Shown here one piece after another: positions 16,304 to 25,815 of a stretch of 64,000 bases of DNA (its first letter is position 1; each line of letters starts with the position of its first letter). Origin of the DNA: Streptomyces sp. NBC_00775 (GTDB taxonomy: Bacteria > Actinomycetota > Actinomycetes > Streptomycetales > Streptomycetaceae); the NCBI RefSeq assembly GCF_036347135.1, contig NZ_CP108938.1, positions 3,162,001 to 3,226,000 on the forward strand. The letters are read 5' to 3'. The notes under the pieces were generated by a model. It saw nothing but the letters and a program-made list of their open reading frames with translations. It did no database searches and was not told where the DNA came from. Position numbers and translations under genes: made by a program.

Positions 16304-17043
16304 CGGTCTGCTCCCTGAGAATCGGCTCCCTGAGAATCCGCCCCCTGAGGCTCGGCTCCCAGAGGCTCGGCTCCGAGATATCCGCAGGCGGCGGCCCTGC
16401 GCAGGGCTTCTTCCTTCGCTCCGGGCGCGTCCAGCGGCCCGTCGACCAGACCGGCGAACCCGATGGCGATCCGCTCGCCGCCGATCGGCACGAGCCCGAC
16501 CTCGACGCTCTCCCCCGGCCCGAAGCGCACGGACGACCCGGCGGGCACGGCGAGCCGCCTCCCGTAAGCCGTCTCCCGTACGAAGTCGAGGCGCGGATTG
16601 GCTTCGAAGAAGTGGAAGTGGGAGGTCACGGAGACGGGCACGGTCGCGGTGTTCGTCACCGTCAGGCGGACGACCGCCCCGGGCTCGGTGTGCACCGGCC
16701 CCGGCAGCAGCGCACCCGGGCCCCGCTCCCCCAGGCCGCCCGCGCCGATGGGATCGCTCACCACCGCGAGCCGGGAACCGTCGTCGAAGACGGCCTCGAC
16801 ATGCACCTCGGTGACGACGTCCGCGACGCCCGGCAGGACGTCGTCGGGGCCGAGCACGGAGCGGGCCGCCTCGATGGCCTCGGCGAGCCGGCGCCCGTCG
16901 CGGGCGGCCTCGCACACGGTGTCCGCGATGAGCGCGGTCGCCTCCGGCACATTGAGCCTGAGGCCGCGCGCCTTGCGGGCCCGGGCCAGTTCGGCGGCCG
17001 AGAACAGCAGCAGCCGGTCACGTTCCGTGGGGGTCAGTCTCAC
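16300..17043 (-). CDS. ureAB: Fused urease gamma-beta subunit
   Basis: 247 residues. Residues 1-100 match the gamma subunit (MRLTPTERDRLLLFSAAELAR..., GPDDVLPGVADVV), residues about 105-225 the beta subunit (GAVVRLTVTNTATVPVSVTSHFHFFEANPRLDF, VPAGSSVRFGPGESVEVGLVP). Fusion of the two is known in Helicobacter and in the second urease of several actinomycetes. GTG start at 17043 with GGAGGTGTC upstream. The C-terminal tail carries repeats of the type GADSQGADSQGAD. First gene of the operon ureAB-ureC-aguA-tetR. Confidence 0.92.
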   Translation of the reverse strand: MRLTPTERDRLLLFSAAELARARKARGLRLNVPEATALIADTVCEAARDGRRLAEAIEAARSVLGPDDVLPGVADVVTEVHVEAVFDDGSRLAVVSDPIGAGGLGERGPGALLPGPVHTEPGAVVRLTVTNTATVPVSVTSHFHFFEANPRLDFVRETAYGRRLAVPAGSSVRFGPGESVEVGLVPIGGERIAIGFAGLVDGPLDAPGAKEEALRRAAACGYLGAEPLGAEPQGADSQGADSQGADR

Positions 17044-17071
17044 GTCCCGACACCTCCTTGCCTTCCTCGCT

Positions 17072-17197
17072 TTAGAGCATCACTCTAAACGGAGGATTCA
17101 TGAAACGGAAACATTGACGGGCGACCTTCGAAGACGTCACATTGAACGTCGCTCTAACTTTCAGAGCATCGCTCTCACACCCAGAGCGTCGCTCACA
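17072..17197. promoter_or_regulatory. Array of four palindromic operators
   Basis: Four related 17-base sites with consensus TTAGAGCRTCGCTCTAA. Site 1 at 17072-17088 is a perfect palindrome (TTAGAG-CATCA-CTCTAA, extendable by one base each side). Sites 2, 3 and 4 start at 17141, 17161 and 17181: exactly 20 bases apart, about two helix turns, matching 12 to 15 of 17 consensus positions. They fill the space between ureAB (17043, leftwards) and the NCS1 permease (17228, rightwards). The TetR protein encoded at the end of the operon is the likely ligand. Confidence 0.75.
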
Positions 17198-17227
17198 CTC
17201 TCAGGCGGCCGTCGAAGGAGACCAGCC

Positions 17228-18661
17228 ATGCCGATCGAACAGCGCGGAGTCGACACCATCCCGGACGAGGAGCGCACCAGCGGGCCACGGGATCTGATGT
17301 CGATCCTGCTGGGCTCCAACCTCTGCCTGGGCGTGATCATCTTCGGCTGGCTGCCGCCGTCCTTCGGGCTCGACTGGTGGTCGTCGGTGAGCTCGATCGT
17401 GGCGGGCACGGTGATCGGCACGGCACTGACGGCGCCGCTCGCCCTGGTGTCACTCCGTACCGCGACGAACCTCTCCACCTCCTCCGGCGCCCAGTTCGGC
17501 GTACGGGGACGGCTGGTCGGCTCGGTCGTCGGCCTGCTCCTCGCGCTCGGCTACACCGCGCTGACCGTGTGGATCGGCGGCGATGTGATGGTGAGCGTGC
17601 TCGGCCGGCTCTTCGGGCTGCCGGACAACGGACTGTCGTACGCCGTCGTCTACGGGCTGCTGGCGGCGGCGACAGTGGCGGGCGCGGTGTACGGCTACCG
17701 GGTGCTGCTGGCCATGTCCCGCGTCCTGGCGATCGGCATGACGGCCCTGCTGGTCGTCGGCGTGATCGCGTACGCCCCGCACTTCACCACCGGAGCGCTC
17801 CCGGAGACCGGCGGCTATCTGCTCGGCTCCTTCTGGCCGACGTGGCTGCTGGCGGCGGTGGCGGCGGGCCTGTCGGGCCCCATCGCCTTCATCACCCTGC
17901 TCGGCGACTACACCCGCTACATCTCCCCGAAGCGCCACTCCTCCCGCACGGTCCTGCACGCCACCTGGCTGGGCCTGATCGCCGGTCTCCTGGTCCCGCA
18001 GCTCTTCGGCACCTTCACGGCGTACGCGGCCCGCGCGGCCCTCGACTACGCCGGCCCGCTGGTCGCCGCGTCCCCCACCTGGTACCTGATCCCGCTGCTG
18101 CTGGCCGCCTCCGCGGGCTCGGTCGGCAACGCGGGACTCATGCTCTACTCCATGGGCCTCGACCTCGACGCGATCCTGCCCCGCGCCTCGCGTGCCCGGG
18201 CCACCTGTACCGTCGCCGTCGTCGCCACCGTCTGCGTCTTCGTCGGCCACTACGCGTGGAACGCGCAGTCCGCGATGACGTCCTTCGTGCTCCTGCTCAC
18301 GGCGATCGGCACCCCCTGGGCCGTCATCACCCTCATCGGCTTCGCCCGCTGCCGCGGCGTCTACGACCCGGACGCCCTCCAGGTCTTCAACCGCCGCTCG
18401 CGGGGCGGCATCTACTGGTACCGGGGCGGCTGGAACATCCAGGCCGTGGTGGCGTGGGCCCTCGGCGCGTTCACCGGTCTCCTCGCGGTGTCCCTCCCCT
18501 CGTACGAGGGTCCGCTGCTGTCGGTGACGGGCGGGGTGGACTGCAGCTTCCTGCTGTCGGGCGTGGTCGGCGGTCTGGTGTACCTCGCGCTCACGCCCCG
18601 GCAGGCGTCAGCCGGTCTCCAGGCCCGGGAGGAACTCGCTCCCGCCGAAAGCGGGCGGTAG
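17228..18661 (+). CDS. NCS1-family purine/cytosine-type permease
   Basis: 477 residues with about 12 hydrophobic segments. The N-terminal motif GPRDLMSILLGSNLCLGVIIFGW and the segment GLSGPIAFITLLGDYTRYISPK are typical of nucleobase:cation symporters (cytosine/purine, allantoin, hydantoin). AAGGAGA sits just before ATG 17228. Divergent from the urease/agmatine deiminase operon and sharing its operator array, so the substrate is probably a nitrogen-rich compound (purine, pyrimidine, allantoin or a guanidino compound); the exact one cannot be told. Confidence 0.9.
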   Translation: MPIEQRGVDTIPDEERTSGPRDLMSILLGSNLCLGVIIFGWLPPSFGLDWWSSVSSIVAGTVIGTALTAPLALVSLRTATNLSTSSGAQFGVRGRLVGSVVGLLLALGYTALTVWIGGDVMVSVLGRLFGLPDNGLSYAVVYGLLAAATVAGAVYGYRVLLAMSRVLAIGMTALLVVGVIAYAPHFTTGALPETGGYLLGSFWPTWLLAAVAAGLSGPIAFITLLGDYTRYISPKRHSSRTVLHATWLGLIAGLLVPQLFGTFTAYAARAALDYAGPLVAASPTWYLIPLLLAASAGSVGNAGLMLYSMGLDLDAILPRASRARATCTVAVVATVCVFVGHYAWNAQSAMTSFVLLLTAIGTPWAVITLIGFARCRGVYDPDALQVFNRRSRGGIYWYRGGWNIQAVVAWALGAFTGLLAVSLPSYEGPLLSVTGGVDCSFLLSGVVGGLVYLALTPRQASAGLQAREELAPAESGR

Positions 18662-18721
18662 GCCGGCGGCGGCGGGTGGGTGGAGGTTGTTTGTTTGACC
18701 GCGGGCCGGTGGGGGTTGCTC

Positions 18722-18763
18722 GCGCAGTTCCCCGCGCCCCTTAAGGGGCGCGGGGAACTGCGC
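18722..18763. terminator. Bidirectional terminator, palindromic repeat copy 2
   Basis: A perfect 42-base palindrome (two 21-base arms with no spacer; TTAA at the centre forms the loop) between the convergent permease and ilvE genes. It has the same core (AGTTCCCCGCGCCCC and complement) as the repeats at 2306-2376 and 42190-42274. Confidence 0.85.
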
Positions 18764-18779
18764 AATCCGTCCAGGTCGG

Positions 18780-19868
18780 TCAGGCCAGCGGGTGCATCCA
18801 GCCGTGCTTGTCCTCGCTGACCCCGCGCTGGATGTCGAGGAGCGCCTCGCGCAGCCGCAGCGTGACCTTGCCGGGCTCCCCGCCGGCCTGCTGCCACTCG
18901 GCGCCGGTGCGCTTGACGGTGCCGACGGGGGTGATGACGGCGGCGGTGCCGCAGGCGAAGACCTCCGCCAGCGTGCCGTTCTCCGCGTCGCGCTGCCACT
19001 GGTCGATGGAGACGCGCCCCTCCTCGGCCTCGTAACCGAGGTCGCGGGCGAGGGTGAGGAGGGAGTCACGGGTGACGCCCTCCAGGATGGAGCCGGTGAG
19101 GGTCGGCGTGACGATCTTGTCGCCGTACACGAAGTACAGGTTCATACCGCCGAGTTCCTCGATCCACTTGCGCTCGACGGCGTCCAGGTAGCAGACCTGG
19201 GCGCAGCCCTCGGCGGCCGCCTCGGCCTGGGCGAGCAGGGACGCGGCGTAGTTGCCGCCGGTCTTGGCGTCGCCCATGCCGCCGGGCACGGCGCGGACGT
19301 GGTCCTCGGAGACCCAGATGGAGACGGGCTTGACGCCGCCCGGGAAGTAGGCGCCGGCCGGCGAGGCGATGACGAGGAAGAGGTACTCGTTGGCGGGCTT
19401 CACGCCCAGGCCGACCTCGGTCGCGATCATGAACGGGCGCAGGTACAGGGACTCCTCGCCGCCGTGCGCCGGGACCCAGTCGCGGTCCTGCTGGACCAGC
19501 ACGTCGCACGCCTCGATGAACGTCTCCACCGGAAGCTCCGGCATGCCGAGGCGGCGGGCGGAGGCCTGAAAGCGCTTGGCGTTCTTGTCGGGGCGGAAGG
19601 TGGCGACGGAGCCGTCGGCCTGGCGGTACGCCTTGAGGCCCTCGAAGATCTCCTGCGCGTAGTGCAGGGTCATGTTCGCCGGGTCGAGGGAGAGCGGACC
19701 GTACGGAACGAGCTGGCCGTCGTGCCAGCCACGGCCCTCCGTCCACTTGATCGTCACCATGTGGTCGGTGAAGTGGCGGCCGAACCCGGGGTTGGCCAGG
19801 ATCGCCTCGCGCTCCGCGTCGGAGAGCGGACTGGCGGAGGGCTTGAGCTCGATCGTGGGCTGCGTCAT
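18780..19868 (-). CDS. ilvE: Branched-chain amino acid aminotransferase
   Basis: 362 residues, fold-type IV PLP enzyme that makes valine, leucine and isoleucine from their 2-oxo acids. Motifs: [44 protein letters not shown] with the PLP lysine K202, and [11 protein letters not shown]. Length and motifs match actinobacterial IlvE. Start ATG 19868 with GTGAAGGAC upstream; the frame stays open to 19973 but that extension encodes a CSTECSTE repeat and lacks conservation signs. A -10-like GATAAT lies at 19992-19997 on this strand. Confidence 0.96.
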   Translation of the reverse strand: MTQPTIELKPSASPLSDAEREAILANPGFGRHFTDHMVTIKWTEGRGWHDGQLVPYGPLSLDPANMTLHYAQEIFEGLKAYRQADGSVATFRPDKNAKRFQASARRLGMPELPVETFIEACDVLVQQDRDWVPAHGGEESLYLRPFMIATEVGLGVKPANEYLFLVIASPAGAYFPGGVKPVSIWVSEDHVRAVPGGMGDAKTGGNYAASLLAQAEAAAEGCAQVCYLDAVERKWIEELGGMNLYFVYGDKIVTPTLTGSILEGVTRDSLLTLARDLGYEAEEGRVSIDQWQRDAENGTLAEVFACGTAAVITPVGTVKRTGAEWQQAGGEPGKVTLRLREALLDIQRGVSEDKHGWMHPLA

Positions 19869-19910
19869 GAGTGGTTGTCCTTCACCGGTTGTATGTGACG
19901 GGCCGCATTG

Positions 19911-19934
19911 CTCGGTACTGCACTCGGTACTGCA
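19911..19934. repeat. Perfect 12-base tandem repeat upstream of ilvE
   Basis: CTCGGTACTGCA occurs twice back to back in the ilvE 5' region. Each unit contains the self-complementary GGTACT/GTAC core. It could be a regulator half-site pair or a replication slippage product. Confidence 0.6.
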
Positions 19935-20087
19935 AGGGAGGCCCAGTGCTAGGACGTCCGAGCATTCCCTCATTCCGCGGCTCCGCGTTCGATTATCGCG
20001 CGTATGGGGCTGCGGACGAAAACGGTGTGTTTACGGCCCATGGGATTGCCCACGGGTTGATGGTGGCACCCGGCGAGGGCATAGGAA

Positions 20088-20120
20088 AAGCCGCCGGGTG
20101 CGGCAGCGACCCGGCGGCTT
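20088..20120 (-). terminator. Intrinsic terminator of leuB
   Basis: 12-bp perfect stem (AAGCCGCCGGGT and complement; arms 20088-20099 and 20109-20120) with a 9-base loop, followed on the minus strand by TTTTCC. It starts 26 bases after the leuB stop. Confidence 0.85.
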
Positions 20121-20146
20121 CTACGCAGATGTGTGGAGGCGGCGGG

Positions 20147-21190
<1,044 letters not shown>

Positions 21191-21229
21191 GACGGCACCG
21201 TACTCCTTGTCCCATGGGATGACACGCTA

Positions 21230-21246
21230 TGTCCGCCATACGGACA
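21230..21246. promoter_or_regulatory. Palindrome between leuB and the divergent phosphatase gene
   Basis: Perfect inverted repeat TGTCCG-CCATA-CGGACA in the leuB upstream region, 40 bases from its start codon. Candidate operator for a regulator of leuB or of the divergent gene. Confidence 0.45.
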
Positions 21247-21332
21247 CGTCGGCATCGGAGCACGCCTACCCGTCGACGTCCGTTCACCCGTACGTATGGC
21301 GGCTGTTGGGGCGTGCTGGGAAGTTCACCACC

Positions 21333-22898
21333 ATGGACACACCCGACGTCGGCATTCCCCCGCAGCTCGCGCGCCGGATGAGCATGGCGGAGCAGTACGA
21401 GTATCTGCGGACGAAGCTCACGCGGCGGCGCGCGCTGGTCACGGCGGGCGCGTTCGCGGGCGGCGGGCTGCTGGCCGGCTGCGCCACGGGCACCAAGAGC
21501 CCCTCCCCCTCGTCCACCACGACGCCGAGCCCCGCCACGAGCCGCGTACCCGGTTCCGTCGTCACGCCCTTCGGCCGTCACCTCGCCTTCGGCGCGGACC
21601 CGAAGACGCAGATGCGGATCTCCTGGCAGGTGCCGTTCGCGGTCAGGAAGCCGTACGTACGGGTGGGGTTGAAGCCCTGGGGGCTGAGCCGGAAGATCGA
21701 GGCCGAGGTCCGCGATCTGCACACGCCGGGGCTGGCGGGGCAGCGGCTCGCGCTGGACCAGTACTACCTCCACGCGGCGCTCGACGGTCTGCGCCCCGGG
21801 ACGACGTACTACTACGGCGTCGGCCACGAGGGATTCGATCCCGCGTCCCGGGATCGGCACTCCACGGTCGGCTCCTTCCGCACGGCGCCCGCGAGCTCCG
21901 AGAAGTTCGTGTTCACCGCCTTCGGCGACCAGGGCGTCACCCCGGACGCGCTCGCCAACGACAAGGTGCTCCTCGGCCGGCAGCCGTCCTTCCATCTGCA
22001 CGCGGGCGACATCTGCTACGCGGACGTGGTCGGCCTGGGCAAGGACTCGGACGTCTACGACCCCGGCGCCTGGGACCTGTTCCTCAAGCAGACCGAGTCG
22101 GTGGCGAAGTCGGTTCCGTGGATGGTGACGACCGGCAACCACGACATGGAGGCCTGGTACTCGCCGAACGGGTACGGCGGCCAGTCGGCCCGCTGGTCAC
22201 TCCCGGACAACGGCTTCGACGCGCGCAACGCGCCGGGCGTCTACTCGTTCACGTACGGCAATGTCGGGATCGTGGCGCTGGACGCGAACGACGTGTCGTA
22301 CGAGATCCCCGCCAACAAGGGCTACACGGACGGCAAGCAGACGGCCTGGCTCGACAAGCGGCTCGGTGAACTGCGTAAGCAGGTCGACTTCGTCGTGGTG
22401 TTCTTCCACCACTGCGCCTACTCGACGTCGACGCACGCCTCCGACGGGGGTGTGCGGGACGCCTGGCTGCCGCTGTTCGCCAAGCACCAGGTGGACCTGG
22501 TGATCAACGGGCACAACCACGTGTACGAGCGGACCGACGCCATCAAGGGCGGCACGGTGGGCAAGCCGGTGCCGGTCGGCGCGTCGACCGATCCCACGCG
22601 GGACGGGATCGTGTACGTCACGGCGGGCGGCGCGGGCAAGAGCCTGTACAGGTTCCCCGCCGGGGTCAAGGACAGCTACGAGGGGAAGGTCACCCGCCAC
22701 GAGTCCGTGGACACCTACCACTGGACGAAGTCGCAGCAGCAGAACAAGGACACCGTGGAGTGGTCGCGGGTGCGGTACACCGGCTTCTCCTTCCTCTCGG
22801 TGGAGGCGGAGGCCGGCACGTCACCGCGGCTCAAGGTGTCGGCGCTCGCGCAGAGCGGCAAGCGCATCGACTACTTCGAGGTGCGGCGCGGGGCGTGA
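21333..22898 (+). CDS. Tat-exported purple-acid-phosphatase-like metallophosphoesterase
   Basis: 521 residues. A twin-arginine signal with lipobox (TRRRALVTAGAFAGGGLLAGC) indicates folded export and lipid anchoring. An N-terminal fibronectin-like domain (about 75-185) precedes the metallophosphatase domain (about 190-440) carrying all family blocks: FGDQG, HAGDICYAD, TTGNHDME, FFHHCAY and INGHNHVYER, the last with the metal-binding GHxH. Such enzymes release phosphate from phosphoesters outside the cell. ATG 21333 was chosen as it gives the full N-terminal arm; only a weak GGGAAG precedes it. No PHO box was identified in the 142-base upstream space shared with leuB. Confidence 0.9.
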   Translation: MDTPDVGIPPQLARRMSMAEQYEYLRTKLTRRRALVTAGAFAGGGLLAGCATGTKSPSPSSTTTPSPATSRVPGSVVTPFGRHLAFGADPKTQMRISWQVPFAVRKPYVRVGLKPWGLSRKIEAEVRDLHTPGLAGQRLALDQYYLHAALDGLRPGTTYYYGVGHEGFDPASRDRHSTVGSFRTAPASSEKFVFTAFGDQGVTPDALANDKVLLGRQPSFHLHAGDICYADVVGLGKDSDVYDPGAWDLFLKQTESVAKSVPWMVTTGNHDMEAWYSPNGYGGQSARWSLPDNGFDARNAPGVYSFTYGNVGIVALDANDVSYEIPANKGYTDGKQTAWLDKRLGELRKQVDFVVVFFHHCAYSTSTHASDGGVRDAWLPLFAKHQVDLVINGHNHVYERTDAIKGGTVGKPVPVGASTDPTRDGIVYVTAGGAGKSLYRFPAGVKDSYEGKVTRHESVDTYHWTKSQQQNKDTVEWSRVRYTGFSFLSVEAEAGTSPRLKVSALAQSGKRIDYFEVRRGA

Positions 22899-22904
22899 GC
22901 ATTC

Positions 22905-22940
22905 CGAGGTGCGGCGCGGGGCAGGAACCTCGCGCCGCAC
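22905..22940 (+). terminator. Terminator built from a duplicated coding segment
   Basis: A 10-bp stem (GTGCGGCGCG 22909-22918 and complement 22931-22940) just after the phosphatase stop. Its left arm lies in an 18-base exact copy (22905-22922) of the last codons of the gene (22877-22894). Confidence 0.65.
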
Positions 22941-22995
22941 CCCGTGCGGGTGCGGCTCCCGGTACGGGGTGGGCCCGTCAGCGGACCCATGGGCC

Positions 22996-23124
22996 TCAGT
23001 GGCCCGTCGCGCCGCCGTTGTCCCTGCGGTCGAGGGCGCGCTGGAGCGCGGCAGCGGCGTTCTTGCGGTCGGACTCGCTCGAACGGGAGATGTGACGGAC
23101 TCGGCGGACGGTCGTCTCGGCCAT
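22996..23124 (-). CDS. Small basic protein, 42 residues
   Basis: Short ORF not long enough to stand out by length but with strong signs of being real: AAGGAG ten bases before the ATG at 23124, Streptomyces-like codon use, and a helix-forming charged composition (MAETTVRRVRHISRSSESDR...NAAAALQRALDRRDNGG). No domain recognised. It lies between the convergent phosphatase gene and an MFS gene oriented the same way. Cytoplasmic; role unknown. Confidence 0.65.
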   Translation of the reverse strand: MAETTVRRVRHISRSSESDRKNAAAALQRALDRRDNGGATGH

Positions 23125-23328
23125 GATGAATCGACTCCTTGCCTCCGGAGAAGCCCGGGAAGGGCAGCCGGAAGTGGGGTGAGATTTACGAGACGCCGGA
23201 AGGGGCGGGGAGCGGTGCCGCAGGGGTTACCTGCCAAGGGGCTCCGACTCACGACCGCCATTCGCTTGGTCGAGCGAGACGTTCGGCTCCTACAAAGCTA
23301 AGGGAGGAGCGAGCATCTGTCTCCACAA

Positions 23329-24762
23329 TTACTCGGACTTCCTACTATCTGAGACGGTGGATTGGGTCACACCCCTCTGACCTGGGACGACAGTTCGTAC
23401 GGCGTCACCCGCCGCGGGATGCAGCCGCAGGGCGCCCGCCGTCGGCAGCAGGCAGAGCGCGCCGAGCACCACAAACGCGACGGCGTACGCCGAGCGCGGG
23501 CCGTCCGTCAGCTCCGCGCCCCCGCGCAGTGCGACCGCGGCGATGGCGACACCCAGGCCCGCGGCCAGTTGATGGGAGGTCGCGAAGAGGGCGTTGGCGT
23601 CGCGCAGCCGCTCCGGCCGTGTCTCGCTGAAGGCGATCGTCGAGTAGCCGGTGAGGCCGACCGAGCGGGCGACACCGCCGAGCGCCGCGACGACCGCGAT
23701 CACCGCGACCGGCGTCGCCGCGGTGAACAGCGCGCAGCCCGCGGTCGCCACGGCCAGTCCCAGCGTGGAGACGATCAGCAGCGGCCGGAAACCGAACCGG
23801 TTGATCAGATACGTCGTCGCGGGCTTGATCCCGATGTTGCCCACGAAGACGAAGAGCACGACCGCGCCCGACTTCACCGCGCTCCACCCGAAGACCTCCT
23901 GGAAGAGCAGGGGCAGAAGGAAGGGGACGGCGCTGACGACCGCCATGTAGAGCGAGCCGTCGAGCGCCGAGGCCCGGAAGGACGGGACGTCCAGGGTGCG
24001 GAGGTTCACCAGCGGGTGCTCGGTGCGCAGCAGATGCCGTACCGCCACCGCGAGGACGACGACGGCGATCACCCCGGTCACCGCCGCCTCCACCGGAGTG
24101 CTCCGCGCCTCGGAGACCAGGTGCGCGGTCCAGGTCAGAGCCGCCAGGCCGGTGCAGGTGAGCAGGACGCCGGCGATGTCGAGCGGCGGTGTCTCCCCCG
24201 GCGCGCCCGGCGTGATCAGGCGGCGTGCGACGAGGAAGGCCAGGGCGCCGAGGGGCACGTTCAGGAGGAAGATCCAGTGCCAGGAGGCGTACGTGGTGAT
24301 CACGCCGCCGAGCAGCGGCGCGAGCACCGGGGCGGCGAGCCCGGGCCACACGATGTACGCGACCGCGCGCGGCAGATCCTGCTTGGCGGTGCCGGCGAGG
24401 ACGACGAGCCGGCCGACCGGCACCATCATCGCGCCGCCCGCGCCCTGGACGACACGCATCGCGACCAGCACGCCGAGGTTGGGCACGAAGGCGCAGGCCA
24501 GGGAGGCGACGGTGAAGACCGTGATCGCGGCCAGAAAGACCCGGCGCGGGCCGAAGCGGGCGGTGAGCCAGCCGGAGAGGGGGATGAGGACGGCGAGGGT
24601 GACGAGGTAGGCCGTGATGATCAGGCCCACGGAGGCGGGGGTCGTGTGCAGGTCTGCGGCTATCCGCGGAGCGGCGGTGGACACGATCGTGCCGTCCAGC
24701 ATCTCCATGAAGAAGCAGCCCGCGACCAGGAGCGCGGTACCGCGCTGGCGCGAATCCAACAT
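23329..24762 (-). CDS. MFS drug-efflux transporter (DHA2/EmrB-like)
   Basis: 477 residues from ATG 24762 (ATG 24786 and a TTG at 24798 also in frame; no start has a strong ribosome binding site). Fourteen hydrophobic segments are likely. Motifs: LLVAGCFFMEMLDGTIVSTAAPRIAADL in helix 1, the motif A loop GWLTARFGPRRVF, and the motif C-like region in helix 5 (VWPGLAAPVLAPLLGG). Proton-driven export of toxic compounds is the family role. Divergent from a LysR-type regulator 67 bases away that probably controls it. The stop is TAA, which is uncommon here. Confidence 0.9.
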   Translation of the reverse strand: MLDSRQRGTALLVAGCFFMEMLDGTIVSTAAPRIAADLHTTPASVGLIITAYLVTLAVLIPLSGWLTARFGPRRVFLAAITVFTVASLACAFVPNLGVLVAMRVVQGAGGAMMVPVGRLVVLAGTAKQDLPRAVAYIVWPGLAAPVLAPLLGGVITTYASWHWIFLLNVPLGALAFLVARRLITPGAPGETPPLDIAGVLLTCTGLAALTWTAHLVSEARSTPVEAAVTGVIAVVVLAVAVRHLLRTEHPLVNLRTLDVPSFRASALDGSLYMAVVSAVPFLLPLLFQEVFGWSAVKSGAVVLFVFVGNIGIKPATTYLINRFGFRPLLIVSTLGLAVATAGCALFTAATPVAVIAVVAALGGVARSVGLTGYSTIAFSETRPERLRDANALFATSHQLAAGLGVAIAAVALRGGAELTDGPRSAYAVAFVVLGALCLLPTAGALRLHPAAGDAVRTVVPGQRGVTQSTVSDSRKSE

Positions 24763-24829
24763 GGGTCCAGGTTCGGGGTGGATCATTGCTGCACACAAGG
24801 TCCGATTGATTCATGGAGGATTGCGTCTC

Positions 24830-25768
24830 ATGCAGCAGTCGCCTCAGTCGCCCGATGGGGCACCCCCACTCCCCGACATGAACCTCCTGCCCGCCCTCGA
24901 CGCCCTGCTCCGCGCGGGCGGTGTCGCGGGCGCGGCGGCCGAGCTGAACGTGTCCCCCTCGGCGATGAGCCGCACCCTGGGCCGGCTGCGCCGGGTGGTC
25001 GGCGACCCCCTCCTCGTACCGTCGGGGCGCGGCCTGACCCTCACCCCGCGCGCGCACGAGATGCAGCCCCGGGTGCAGGCGGCGCTCGCGGCCGCGGTGG
25101 CGGCGCTACGACCGCCTCGCGAGGTGGAACTCGCCACCCTGAGAAGGGAGTTCAGGATCCGCACCAACGACGGAGTCGCCCTGTCCCTCGGCGCCCCGCT
25201 GCTGGCGCTGGCGGCCCGGGAAGCTCCTGGGGTACGGCTGCGGCTGCTGCCGGAGGGCGATGAGGACCCGGCGGACCTGCGCACCCATGTCGACCTGGAT
25301 GTGGGCGAGTTGCCGGACCCGCTGCCGCACGACGTGCGCAGCAGCGCGCTGCACGAGCACCGCTATGTGGCCATCGCGCGGGCCGACGCCGAGTTCGCGC
25401 GCGGACCGCTGACCGCGGCACGGTTCGCCAGGCTGCCGCACATCACGGTGACCCGGCGCGGCCGCACGCACAGCGTGGTCGACGAACGCCTCGCCGAACT
25501 CGGCCTGCACCGCGACATCCTGGCCACCGCCCCGACCTACGCCGCCGCCTGCTTCTTCGCCCTCCGCACGGACGCGCTGGCCCTGGTCCCGTCGGAGGTC
25601 GCGACAGAGGCGTCCCGCGTGATGCCGCTCGCCGTCCTGGAGATCCCGCTCGACCTGCCGACGGTCGCGTCGGGCCAGGCGTGGCATGTACGGCTGGACA
25701 CGGACCCTGCGCATCGGTGGCTGCGGGGGGCTTTGGCGCGGGTGGCTGAAGGGGTCGGCGGGGGGTGA
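24830..25768 (+). CDS. LysR-family regulator
   Basis: 312 residues. Winged HTH at residues about 18-76 (LLPALDALLRAGGVAGAAAELNVSPSAMSRTLGRLRRVVGDPLLVPSGRGLTLT), then a substrate-binding domain of the periplasmic-binding fold. NodD/SyrM-like members have the same DPLLVPSGRG wording. GGAGG nine bases before ATG 24830. Divergent from an efflux pump, so a ligand-controlled activator or repressor of it is likely. Confidence 0.9.
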   Translation: MQQSPQSPDGAPPLPDMNLLPALDALLRAGGVAGAAAELNVSPSAMSRTLGRLRRVVGDPLLVPSGRGLTLTPRAHEMQPRVQAALAAAVAALRPPREVELATLRREFRIRTNDGVALSLGAPLLALAAREAPGVRLRLLPEGDEDPADLRTHVDLDVGELPDPLPHDVRSSALHEHRYVAIARADAEFARGPLTAARFARLPHITVTRRGRTHSVVDERLAELGLHRDILATAPTYAAACFFALRTDALALVPSEVATEASRVMPLAVLEIPLDLPTVASGQAWHVRLDTDPAHRWLRGALARVAEGVGGG

Positions 25769-25815
25769 GCGACGCTCACGTGTGAGAGGGGCCGGGGAGG
25801 CTGTCCTGTGACTGG

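Noticed and set aside
18722..18763. Remnant of an insertion sequence (perfect inverted repeat)
   Set aside because: No transposase or target duplication; its position between convergent genes and similarity to two other gene ends fit a terminator repeat.
19869..19973. In-frame N-terminal extension of ilvE
   Set aside because: The extension encodes a repeat-derived CSTECSTE peptide, crosses a candidate promoter and is not typical of IlvE; ATG 19868 has a proper ribosome binding site.
23125..23328. Possible extra small gene between the 42-residue protein and the MFS gene
   Set aside because: No frame with a start, ribosome binding site and codon bias was found in this 204-base stretch.
24763..24829. 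A second short gene in the MFS/LysR divergent space
   Set aside because: Only alternative N-termini of the MFS protein are possible; no separate frame with a ribosome binding site.
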